Source: Anaerolineae bacterium
Lineage (GTDB): Bacteria; Chloroflexota; Anaerolineae; JAAYZQ01
Direction of reading: 5' to 3'
DNA length: 42,100 nt
Assembly: GCA_016929795.1 (NCBI GenBank)
Contig: JAFGIA010000297.1
Location: 1 to 42,100, forward strand
Positions 26,581-33,909 of this stretch are shown in pieces. Made by a program: the position numbers and the translations under genes. Position 1 is the stretch's first letter; each line of letters starts with the position of its first letter. The notes beneath the pieces were generated by a model, which saw only the letters and a list, made by a program, of their open reading frames with translations, did not search any database and was not told where the DNA came from.

Positions 26581-26609
26581 TTGACAACCCGGCTGAAGAG
26601 TGTTATCAT
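26581..26609 (+). promoter_or_regulatory. promoter of the Thr/Pro-rich protein gene
   Basis: TTGACA (26581-26586), 17 nt, TATCAT (26604-26609). Its -35 lies only 10 bp from the -35 of the divergent TgpA-like promoter. Confidence 0.65.
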
Positions 26610-26679
26610 TGGTAGGCTGCCAGCGATCGCTCGCGTGCCGCGCCGGGGCAGTGCCTCGCGCCTGGCAGCCACAGACACT

Positions 26680-27312
26680 ATGAACTGGTATCATTCTCTG
26701 CCAGCGACACGCCAGAGGATCTATGCACTCCTCGTCGGCGCGATCGCACTCACCCTGCCCTGCTACTGCGTGGGCTTTTTGCTGCTCTACGCGGCACCTG
26801 CGCGGGTGGCACCTTCCACGCGCACACTTCCCACACGCCCGCTTGCCACGCCCACTTCCCCCTTCCCTCTGCCCACCCTCCCCACCCTTGTGCCTACCCT
26901 CCCCCTCTTTACCCCACGCCCTGGCGCGAGTGCGACCTTTACCACCAGCCCCAGCCCTCCGCCCACATTCACCTTCACCCCTACCCTCCCACCGGCAACT
27001 GCCAGCGCCACAGCACTCCCAACCCTCACCGGCTCACCCACCGCCACCCAGGCCCCACCCACCGCCACGTCGAGCCCGGTGCCCGCCACCAGCACGCCGA
27101 CCTTGACCTGGACGCCGACACTGCCGGCCTCGCCGGCACCGACAGATACCATCGCTCCCACACTCACACCCACGGCCACAGAGACACCGACGGTGCAACC
27201 TTCCGATACGCCGTCGTCTACGCCCACCCTGCCGCCAACAGATACCGTCACGCCCACGGTCACCAGCACAATCACCCCGACCGTCCCCATCACCGCCACG
27301 TCGGATTTATGA
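26680..27312 (+). CDS. membrane-anchored Thr/Pro-rich low-complexity protein
   Basis: A 210-residue protein. The first ~15 residues (MNWYHSLPATRQRIY) are followed by one hydrophobic helix (about 16-38, ALLVGAIALTLPCYCVGFLL). The remaining ~170 residues are almost only Thr, Pro, Ser and Ala in TPT-like repeats, with no folded domain. It looks like a cell-surface stalk or spacer, perhaps glycosylated. Similar Thr/Pro linkers occur in the vWA protein (8623-10494) and propeller protein (32406-33893) of this window, but here the linker has no cargo domain. The start at 26680 places the helix at the N-terminus; the open frame further upstream crosses both divergent promoters. Confidence 0.65.
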   Translation: MNWYHSLPATRQRIYALLVGAIALTLPCYCVGFLLLYAAPARVAPSTRTLPTRPLATPTSPFPLPTLPTLVPTLPLFTPRPGASATFTTSPSPPPTFTFTPTLPPATASATALPTLTGSPTATQAPPTATSSPVPATSTPTLTWTPTLPASPAPTDTIAPTLTPTATETPTVQPSDTPSSTPTLPPTDTVTPTVTSTITPTVPITATSDL

Positions 27313-27320
27313 CATGAAAC

Positions 27321-27399
27321 GTATCGTCTCAATAAAGGGAGTGGTTGGGGTGTGTGCGCTGCCCACACACACCCCAACCCCCAATGATGGAGCAGGTAC
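27321..27399. mobile_element. 79-bp palindromic MITE-like element, copy A
   Basis: The element starts GTATC and ends GGTAC. Its core is a perfect 14-bp stem, GGTTGGGGTGTGTG (27343-27356) with CACACACCCCAACC (27366-27379), around loop CGCTGCCCA; the outer arms pair imperfectly. It is flanked by the 8-bp direct repeat CATGAAAC (27313-27320 and 27400-27407), a target-site duplication. It shares GTATCnnCTCAATAA, GGGGTGTGTG, the CGSTGCCC loop and the CACACACACCC arm with copy B at 35294-35374. It encodes no protein. It lies between the Thr/Pro-rich gene and the next small gene. Confidence 0.75.
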
Positions 27400-27435
27400 C
27401 ATGAAACGACGACAATACGGCACTGCGAGGATTGT

Positions 27436-27813
27436 GTGAAAAAGAAACGCCTGCGCCTACAGTTGAGCGAAGAACAACAGCTCGCCCTGGGGCTGATCCT
27501 CGTCATTCTGCTCGCCGTCTCTCTCCTCTACTGCCTCGGCTTTGCCAGCCTGGCACTGCGCGAGGCGTGGGAGAACACCGATCTGCCCTGGACGACGCCC
27601 GAGACGGGCCAGGAGATCCTGGACGTCACGCCCGAGATGGTGCCGCCCGTCACTCCCACTCCCCCTCCCACGCCCTCTTCCAGCCTCCCCCCCTTCCCGT
27701 TCTACACGCGACCGGTTTTGACAGAACACCCCTTCACAGCTATAATCTGCTCGCTGCATAGCGTGCCGGCTTTGCGGGCATCCTGGGCAGTAGCATTGCC
27801 TGCGCCCGCATAG
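27436..27813 (+). CDS. small single-pass membrane protein, function unknown
   Basis: A 125-residue protein. It has a basic start (MKKKRLRLQL), one transmembrane helix (about residues 17-40), a short polar segment with NTDLPWTTPETGQEIL, and a Pro/Thr-rich stretch (about 72-95). No family is recognised; the layout is that of a small anchored surface or division-type protein. The GTG at 27436 has GAGGA upstream. The last ~30 codons contain a perfect consensus promoter for the next gene, so the real C-terminus may be dispensable or the frame may have been altered. It sits just after MITE copy A. Confidence 0.5.
   Translation: MKKKRLRLQLSEEQQLALGLILVILLAVSLLYCLGFASLALREAWENTDLPWTTPETGQEILDVTPEMVPPVTPTPPPTPSSSLPPFPFYTRPVLTEHPFTAIICSLHSVPALRASWAVALPAPA
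27718..27746 (+). promoter_or_regulatory. perfect consensus promoter of the M42 peptidase cluster
   Basis: TTGACA (27718-27723), exactly 17 nt, TATAAT (27741-27746): both hexamers and the spacing are ideal. It lies inside the 3' end of the small membrane protein frame. The leader to the first M42 gene is about 88 nt. Confidence 0.75.
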
Positions 27814-27840
27814 CCATCAAGCCGAGAAAGGTTGGCTCTC

Positions 27841-28917
27841 GTGGAGATTATTTCGTTGTTAAAGCGCCTCTCAGAAGCTGCCGGCGTTTCGGGATACGAA
27901 GACCATGTGCGCGACATCGTCCTCGACGTCTTTACGCCATACGCCGACGAGATCCGTACCGACACCCTGGGCAATGTCATCGCGCTGAAAAAAGGAACCG
28001 CCCCCGAGCCGCGTCCAACCCTGATGATCGCCACGCACATGGACGAGATCGGCCTGATCGTGTCCGAGGTGGAAAAGACGTTCCTCCATTTTCAACAGGT
28101 CGGTGGTTACGACGACCGCGTGCTGCTTGGCCAGGAGGTAACCGTCCATGGCCGTCGCGACCTGCCCGGCGTCATTGGCGCCCGCCCCCCCCACGTCCTC
28201 CCCCCTGCCGAGCGCGACAAGCCCATCCCCTCAGACAAGCTCCTGATCGACGTCGGGCTCTCTGAGGAAGAGATGAGCGGCCTGGTGCGCATCGGCGACC
28301 TGGTGACCATGCGCGTCAGCGCCATCGAGCTACAGGGCAACCTGCTCACCGGCAAGGCGCTTGACAACCGCGCCTCGGTCGTCGCCGCCGCCGTGTGCCT
28401 GGAAGAGCTGGGGCGGTTGCGCCATGCGTGGGACGTATATGCCGTCATCACAGTACAGGAAGAGGTGGGGGTCAAGGGCGCGATTACCAGCGCGTACCAC
28501 CTCGATCCCGACGTGGGCATCGCCGTCGACGTCACCTTTGGCAAACAGCCCAACACCCCCGACGAGCGCACCTATGATCTGGGCAAAGGACCGGTCATTG
28601 CCCTCGGCCCCAACTATCACCCCAAGGTCCAACAGGCGTTGATCGACGCAGCCAAAAGCATCGAGATGGACTATCAAATCGAGCCCGAGGCGCGTCCGGG
28701 CGGCACCGATGCGTACGCCCTCCAGATCACGCGCCAGGGCATTCCCACCGGCCAGGTCTCGATCGCACTCCGCAACATGCACACACCCGTCGAGACGGTC
28801 TCGATCAAGGATGTCGAACGCGTCGGGCGCCTGCTCGCCGCCTTTGCAGCGCGCCTCGACGCCGGTTTTCTCGACTCGCTCGCCTGGGACCTGGGTCTCG
28901 ACGACGAAACAGAGTAG
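27841..28917 (+). CDS. M42 family metallopeptidase, first of three
   Basis: A 358-residue M42 (TET/FrvX-type) aminopeptidase, a cytoplasmic dinuclear-metal enzyme that forms large shells and trims peptides. Metal and catalytic residues visible: H66 and D68 in ATHMDEIGL, the bridging Asp in KALDNRAS, the Glu pair in VQEEVGVKGA, the Asp in AVDVTFG, and the late His in RNMHTPVETV. A TTG at 27832 is in frame, but the GTG at 27841 is better spaced from AAGG. The stop is followed after 9 nt by the second paralogue. Confidence 0.92.
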   Translation: MEIISLLKRLSEAAGVSGYEDHVRDIVLDVFTPYADEIRTDTLGNVIALKKGTAPEPRPTLMIATHMDEIGLIVSEVEKTFLHFQQVGGYDDRVLLGQEVTVHGRRDLPGVIGARPPHVLPPAERDKPIPSDKLLIDVGLSEEEMSGLVRIGDLVTMRVSAIELQGNLLTGKALDNRASVVAAAVCLEELGRLRHAWDVYAVITVQEEVGVKGAITSAYHLDPDVGIAVDVTFGKQPNTPDERTYDLGKGPVIALGPNYHPKVQQALIDAAKSIEMDYQIEPEARPGGTDAYALQITRQGIPTGQVSIALRNMHTPVETVSIKDVERVGRLLAAFAARLDAGFLDSLAWDLGLDDETE

Positions 28918-28926
28918 GAGATCGAT

Positions 28927-29970
28927 TTGCTGCTAGAAAAGCTATCCAATGCATTTGGCCCATCCGGGTGTGAGGATGAGGTGCGCCGCATCCTGGCCCG
29001 CGCGCTGCGCGACAAGGTAGACAGCATGCAGGTCGACACCCTGGGCAACCTCATCGCCTTCAAGCGCGGAACAGGCCCCGAGCCGCGGCTCAAGGTCATG
29101 GTCGACGCACATACGGACGAAGTGGGCCTGATGGTGACGCGCATCGAAAAGAGCGGCTTGCTTGGCTTTCGCGTCGTCGGCGGCATCGACCCGCGCCTCC
29201 TCCTCGCCAAGCGTGTCCTGGTCGGCGACAAGCGCCTGCCCGGCGTGATTGCCGCTGCTCCCGTGCACCTCACCAAGCCGCAGGACCGCCAACAGGTCAT
29301 CCAGATCGAGCAGATGGCCATCGACATCGGCGCCGGGAGCGAGGACGAGGCCAAAAAGCTCGCCCAGATGGGCGATTATGTGGCCTTTGCCACCCCGTTC
29401 GAGACGCTGACCACAGAAGGCCTGCGCACCGTGAAGGGCAAAGCGTTCGATGACCGTGCCGGGTGCACCGCCGCCGCGCTGCTTGCCGACGAGACCTATC
29501 CTGTCGACCTCTACCTGGCCTTTAGTGCCCAGGAAGAAGTGGGCTTGCGCGGCGCGCGCGTTGCAGCCTACCGCATCGAGCCTGACCTCGCCTTTGCGCT
29601 CGAGGGCACCGTGTGCGACGACATGCCCAAAAAACAGGACGTGAGCCCCACCACCGAGCTGGGGAAAGGACCGGCGATTACCGTCATGGATCACTCCTTC
29701 GTCGCCGACAGGCGCCTGGTGCGGCTGCTGGTCGACGCGGCCGAGGCGAACGGCATCCCCTACCAATTCAAGCAGCCGGGAGTCGGTGGCACCGACGCAG
29801 GGGGTATCCACATCTCCCGCGCCGGCGTCCCGTCCGTCGCCGTCGCCGTGCCCAGCCGCTACATCCACGCTCCTGCCAGCATCCTGAGCCTGAATGACCT
29901 GGACAACCTTGTCGCACTCATGAAAGCCGCACTCCACGCACTGCCCGACAAGTGGCTGGCGCAGGCATAG
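28927..29970 (+). CDS. M42 family metallopeptidase, second of three
   Basis: A 347-residue M42 aminopeptidase. It has H62 and D64 in DAHTDEVGLMV, Asp in KAFDDRAGC, the Glu pair in AQEEVGLRGA, an acidic ligand in ALEGTVCDD (Glu where the other two copies have Asp) and His in SRYIHAPAS. The Glu-for-Asp difference and low identity outside the motifs suggest a different peptide specificity or a hetero-oligomer partner. The TTG start follows AGGAG at 6 nt. It is cotranscribed with the flanking paralogues. Confidence 0.92.
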   Translation: MLLEKLSNAFGPSGCEDEVRRILARALRDKVDSMQVDTLGNLIAFKRGTGPEPRLKVMVDAHTDEVGLMVTRIEKSGLLGFRVVGGIDPRLLLAKRVLVGDKRLPGVIAAAPVHLTKPQDRQQVIQIEQMAIDIGAGSEDEAKKLAQMGDYVAFATPFETLTTEGLRTVKGKAFDDRAGCTAAALLADETYPVDLYLAFSAQEEVGLRGARVAAYRIEPDLAFALEGTVCDDMPKKQDVSPTTELGKGPAITVMDHSFVADRRLVRLLVDAAEANGIPYQFKQPGVGGTDAGGIHISRAGVPSVAVAVPSRYIHAPASILSLNDLDNLVALMKAALHALPDKWLAQA

Positions 29971-30015
29971 CGCACACGCGAAACCGTTGCGCACCATGAT
30001 CAAGGAGAAACCCCT

Positions 30016-31008
30016 GTGAAAGATCTGATCAAAAAGCTAACCGAGGCATTCGGACCTTCCGGCCGCGAAGAGCAGATCCGCGAGGTCATCCGCCAGGAGG
30101 TAGAGCCGCTCGCCGACGAGTTACACGTCGACGCCCTGGGCAACCTCATTGCCTTGAAAAAAGGTGACGGCACCGGCAAGCGCGTGATGCTCGCCGCCCA
30201 CATGGATGAGATCGGCCTGATCGTCAGTTACGTCGACGAAAAGGGCTTTTTGCGCGCCCAGCCCATCGGGGGACTCGACCTCACTACCCTCGTCGGCGGC
30301 CGCGTCCAGTTTGCCGACGGCGCCATCGGCGTCATCGCGCCCGAGAACCGGCAGGAGTACAGAAAAGAGGCCGACCTGTCCAAGCTCTACATTGACGTGG
30401 GGGCCACCAGTCGCGACGAGGCCCGCGGCCGGTTGGGCGAAGCAGTCGCTTTCACACGTCCCATGGCCGACCTCGGCCAGCGCGTCGTGGCCAAAGCCCT
30501 CGACGACCGCATCGGCTGTGTCGTGCTTGTCGAGACCCTGCGCCGCCTGCAGCATACCCCCCACGACATCTATTTCGTGTTCAGCGTGCAAGAAGAGGTG
30601 GGGCTGCGCGGCGCGCGCACGGGCGCCTACGGGATCGATCCACAGCTTGGCATCGCCGTCGACATCACGGCTGCCGCCGACACGCCAGAAGCGCCCAAGA
30701 TGGCCATGAAGCTGGGCGATGGGCCGTGCATCAAGGTCATGGACTCGGGCATGCTCGCCCACCCTGGCGTCAAGAGCCTTCTGATCGAGACCGCCGAGCG
30801 CAAAGGCATTCCCTACCAGCTCGAAGTGCTCGCCCATGGCACCACCGATGCCGCCGCGATCCAGCTCGTGCGCGGCGGCGTTCCCGCAGGGACCATCTCC
30901 CTCGCCTGCCGCTACTATCACACGCCATCCGAGATGGTAGATATCGACGACGTGGAGAACAGCGTCCGGCTGCTCGTGGCGCTCCTGGAGCACCCCATCG
31001 AGCTGTAA
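30016..31008 (+). CDS. M42 family metallopeptidase, third of three
   Basis: A 330-residue M42 aminopeptidase, the shortest of the three. It has H62 and D64 in AAHMDEIGLIV, Asp in KALDDRIGC, the Glu pair in VQEEVGLRGA, Asp in AVDITAAAD and His in CRYYHTPSEMV, so the active site looks complete. The GTG start has AAGGAGA about 8 nt upstream. The gap to the second paralogue is 45 nt. Together the three form an operon that probably supplies complementary aminopeptidases for peptide recycling. Confidence 0.92.
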   Translation: MKDLIKKLTEAFGPSGREEQIREVIRQEVEPLADELHVDALGNLIALKKGDGTGKRVMLAAHMDEIGLIVSYVDEKGFLRAQPIGGLDLTTLVGGRVQFADGAIGVIAPENRQEYRKEADLSKLYIDVGATSRDEARGRLGEAVAFTRPMADLGQRVVAKALDDRIGCVVLVETLRRLQHTPHDIYFVFSVQEEVGLRGARTGAYGIDPQLGIAVDITAAADTPEAPKMAMKLGDGPCIKVMDSGMLAHPGVKSLLIETAERKGIPYQLEVLAHGTTDAAAIQLVRGGVPAGTISLACRYYHTPSEMVDIDDVENSVRLLVALLEHPIEL

Positions 31009-31020
31009 AGCGCCACACCG

Positions 31021-31470
31021 ATGACAGAAGGCGGCGCGCTCAAGCGGGCTTGGCACTGGGTTCTCTCTCGTTTTTTTCGCCGGCTGGCCGATGTTCACCG
31101 CCACTATGGCAACCTGTACGGCAGCCGCGATGAGTACTGGGCTGCCATTGAAAACTATACGCGGGCCGTCGAGCTGGACCCGGCCTATGCACAGGTGTAC
31201 TACAGCCGCGGCCTGATCTACTGGCGCGAGGTCGGCAACCACTATCGCGCCATAGAAGACCTGACCCGGGTGATCGAGATCGATCCCTCCCGGGCCGAAG
31301 CCTACTTTAACCGGGCCATGGCCTACCAGGCCCGGCACGAGACCGAGCATGCGATCGCCGATTTGGAACACTACCTGGCAGAGGGGCAAGATGAGTATTG
31401 GATCGAATCGGCATCCCGCCAGCTCGTCGAGCTCCGCGCCGAGCTGGCTGGCGGCACGCCGGACGCATAG
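31021..31470 (+). CDS. small TPR protein
   Basis: A 149-residue protein with about three tetratricopeptide repeats: a clear one is EYWAAIENYTRAVELDPAYA, followed by HYRAIEDLTRVIEIDPSRAE and a third ending near residue 125. The basic, aromatic N-terminus (KRAWHWVLSRFFRRLADVHR) looks like an amphipathic helix that may touch the membrane. It begins 12 nt after the third M42 gene and ends 24 nt before the prepilin peptidase gene, so it is probably in the same transcript. The binding partner is unknown. Confidence 0.8.
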   Translation: MTEGGALKRAWHWVLSRFFRRLADVHRHYGNLYGSRDEYWAAIENYTRAVELDPAYAQVYYSRGLIYWREVGNHYRAIEDLTRVIEIDPSRAEAYFNRAMAYQARHETEHAIADLEHYLAEGQDEYWIESASRQLVELRAELAGGTPDA

Positions 31471-31494
31471 AAAGGGAAAAGGCAGCGTCGTCTG

Positions 31495-32280
31495 ATGGTC
31501 GTCGCCTATGCCCTGTTGGGCCTGATTGTGGGAGCGGCCATCAACCTCCTGAGCGACCAGCTCCCACGCTGGCGCCGCGTGCGCCGCCTGCCCTTCTGCC
31601 CCGCCTGCCAGGCGCCGCGCCCTGCCCGCGCCAGCTTGGCCACGCTCGCCTACCTCACCGGCGCTGCCCGCTGCCGCGCTTGCGGCGCCCCCATTCCGGC
31701 ACGCCATCCCCTCGTCGAACTGGGCACCGCCGCCCTCTTTGCCTTTCTCTGGAGCCGCTACGGCGCTGCGGGAGAAACCATCCTCTTGCTTCTCTATACG
31801 ATCTATTCCACCATCCTCATCCTCGTCCTGGTGATCGACCTGGAGCACAAGCTGATCCTCACCATAGTCATGTATCCGGCCGCGGTCGTAGCTGCGCTCG
31901 GCAGCCTGATCCACCCTACGCCCTACTTCTGGCGATTGGCACTGATCGGCGGGGTCCTCGGTTTTGGCATCCTCTATCTCGTCTACTGGATGGGCGAGCT
32001 CTTTGTCAAAGTGATGAGCCGCGCTCGTGGCAAGGATATCAACGCCGTGGCCTTTGGCTATGGCGATGTCCGCCTCGGCGGGTTCCTCGGCCTCATCCTC
32101 GGCTTCCCCGATGTCCTCTATGCCCTCTTTTACGCGATCCTGCTCGGCGGCCTGGCGGGCATGATCTACTGGCTGATCCGTGCCGTAATTCTGCGCAACT
32201 ATTCCCTTTTCACCGCCATCCCCTACGGTCCCTTCCTGGTCGCTGGCGGTCTGGTGATCCTGTTTTTCGGTCCGTGGTGA
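31495..32280 (+). CDS. A24 family prepilin peptidase (type IV leader peptidase)
   Basis: A 261-residue integral membrane aspartic protease that cuts and may methylate prepilin-type leader peptides. The cytoplasmic zinc site is CPAC and CRAC (about residues 37-65). Catalytic Asps are in LVIDLEHKLI and FGYGDVRLGGFLGL, the latter the GxGD motif in family form. About seven membrane helices follow, and the IPYGPFLVAGGL end is typical. It implies type IV pili or related filaments in the organism; no pilin or assembly genes are present here. The ATG at 31495 has only a weak upstream AAAAGG. Confidence 0.93.
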   Translation: MVVAYALLGLIVGAAINLLSDQLPRWRRVRRLPFCPACQAPRPARASLATLAYLTGAARCRACGAPIPARHPLVELGTAALFAFLWSRYGAAGETILLLLYTIYSTILILVLVIDLEHKLILTIVMYPAAVVAALGSLIHPTPYFWRLALIGGVLGFGILYLVYWMGELFVKVMSRARGKDINAVAFGYGDVRLGGFLGLILGFPDVLYALFYAILLGGLAGMIYWLIRAVILRNYSLFTAIPYGPFLVAGGLVILFFGPW

Positions 32281-32286
32281 CGCGGC

Positions 32287-32315
32287 TTGCATCAAATGCC
32301 GTCCGGTGGTATAAT
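32287..32315 (+). promoter_or_regulatory. promoter of the propeller/repeat-protein operon
   Basis: TTGCAT (32287-32292), 17 nt, TATAAT (32310-32315). It implies a leader of about 85 nt before 32406. Confidence 0.65.
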
Positions 32316-32405
32316 TGGGGCTCAGTGTCCAGAACCGATGGGGCCGGTCTCCGACCAGGCCCCCTTGTATGATGACAATCGAACCATGGAGCAGTGCCCG
32401 GAACA

Positions 32406-33893
32406 ATGACGATTCGCGATCTGGAGAGCAAATACGAGGAGCTACACACCCAGCTCTTGCGGGGTGATCTGGAAGAAGAGGACTTTCGCCGCGAAGTTCA
32501 GCAGATCCAGTACGTCGACGAGCTTGGACGGCGCTGGCGCATCGGCTGGTATACAGGCAAGTGGTACCGCGAGGAGCAGGGCGAATGGACACCAGGCCAC
32601 CCGCGTGAAGCGGATCTGGCGCCGGCTGCCCAAGGTGCGCCGGGAGCGTCGCCGGCCCCTGGGGCAGACCCAGATCGCACCCGTCGGCCATTCACCTTCT
32701 GGCTGGCGGGCGCCCTGGCTGTCTTGCTCCTGGCGGTGGCTGTCGTCCTCGTCGCCGGCTGGGCTGTTGGTTGGTGGGCACAAGAAGAGCCAGGAGAGGC
32801 AGTGGTTGCCCACTCCACCCAGCCCGCTGCCACCGTGCCGCCTTCCTCGATGGCGCCGCCTACCATCACCCGCCTGCTGCCCACCGACACCGCGCGACCG
32901 AGCGCGACGCCCAGCCCCACCGCCACAGCCAGGCCATCGGCGACGCCCACTGTCACAGCCACCGCCAGCCCAACGCCATCAGCCACAGCCAGCGCCGTGG
33001 CGGCCACGACTCCGGCAGCAGAGCTCCCCCTGGCACCAGGCCTATCTGGCCGGATCTATTACCCTGCCTACGATCCCCAAGCGCGCACATTTCATATTTA
33101 TGTCTATGACATAGACACCGGGACACGAGAGATCTTGGTGCGCCAGGCGAGCCAGCCAGCGATCAGCCCCGATGGCCGCCGCCTGGCCTACCGTTCGTGG
33201 GACAGGGCCCAGCGCAGCATCCGCGTACGTGAGCTGGACGATGGACACACCTGGACATGGGTAAACTATGTCGAAGCTGCCCGGCCGAGCTGGTCACCCG
33301 ACAGCGAAAACATCGTCTTTCCCTCCCAGCACGAATCAGATCGCCAGTGGCGCATCTACCGCACCATCGGCACCACGATCGAACTTTTCCGCCGCCACGG
33401 TGGCGACCTCTTTGGACGCGTGCCCGTCTCGCTCGCCAGCGGTGAGATCGCCTATTGGGAATGTCCGCTCAATCAGTGCGGCCTGTATCGAATGAAGGGC
33501 GATGGCAGCAGCCCCGTCCGGTTGACAGAGGCCGAATATGACACTGCCCCGGCGGCATCGCCGGACGGTCGCAATCTGGCATTTATGTCAAATTTCCAGG
33601 GCGGCAACTGGGAAATCCAGATCACCACTGCCTATCCCGGCCGCGAGCTGTCGGCCCGCCGCCTCACCACGGACCCGGGGCGAGATGGCTTGCCGGCCTG
33701 GTCGCCTGACGGCCGCTGGATTGCCTTTGTCACCGATCGCGACGGGGCCTGGTCGGTATGGGTGATGCGTCCCGATGGCTCGGGTACACAGAAGCTTTTC
33801 GAGTTGGATGCACCGTTTGAAGGTCCAATCGACTTTGTGGCATCGGGCGATCAGCACGGGTGGCTGATGGAAACCCTGGCGTGGGGGCCGTAG
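32406..33893 (+). CDS. membrane-anchored TolB-like beta-propeller protein
   Basis: A 495-residue protein. The N-terminal cytoplasmic domain (about 1-55) is a helical hairpin (DLESKYEELHTQLLRGDLEE) followed by a WRIGWYTGKWYRE strand pair. A transmembrane helix (about 98-122), a Thr/Pro/Ala linker (about 135-205) and an outer beta-propeller with PD40/TolB-type repeats follow, for example QPAISPDGRRLAYRS, RPSWSPDSENIVF, APAASPDGRNLAFMS and LPAWSPDGRWIAFVT. It likely senses or binds a surface ligand. A GTG at 32394 is an alternative start. The repeat-protein gene begins 17 nt later, suggesting a functional pair. Confidence 0.83.
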   Translation: MTIRDLESKYEELHTQLLRGDLEEEDFRREVQQIQYVDELGRRWRIGWYTGKWYREEQGEWTPGHPREADLAPAAQGAPGASPAPGADPDRTRRPFTFWLAGALAVLLLAVAVVLVAGWAVGWWAQEEPGEAVVAHSTQPAATVPPSSMAPPTITRLLPTDTARPSATPSPTATARPSATPTVTATASPTPSATASAVAATTPAAELPLAPGLSGRIYYPAYDPQARTFHIYVYDIDTGTREILVRQASQPAISPDGRRLAYRSWDRAQRSIRVRELDDGHTWTWVNYVEAARPSWSPDSENIVFPSQHESDRQWRIYRTIGTTIELFRRHGGDLFGRVPVSLASGEIAYWECPLNQCGLYRMKGDGSSPVRLTEAEYDTAPAASPDGRNLAFMSNFQGGNWEIQITTAYPGRELSARRLTTDPGRDGLPAWSPDGRWIAFVTDRDGAWSVWVMRPDGSGTQKLFELDAPFEGPIDFVASGDQHGWLMETLAWGP

Positions 33894-33909
33894 GGCGGGG
33901 GGCCTGTCA

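Noticed and set aside
26880..27300. CRISPR-like or tandem DNA repeat in the Thr/Pro-rich gene
   Set aside because: The periodicity comes from Thr/Pro codons; there are no constant repeats with unique spacers.
30121..32691. 856-codon open frame on the minus strand
   Set aside because: It is the antisense shadow of the third M42 gene, the TPR gene and the prepilin peptidase gene, which all have intact motifs and ribosome sites. It has no recognisable domain.
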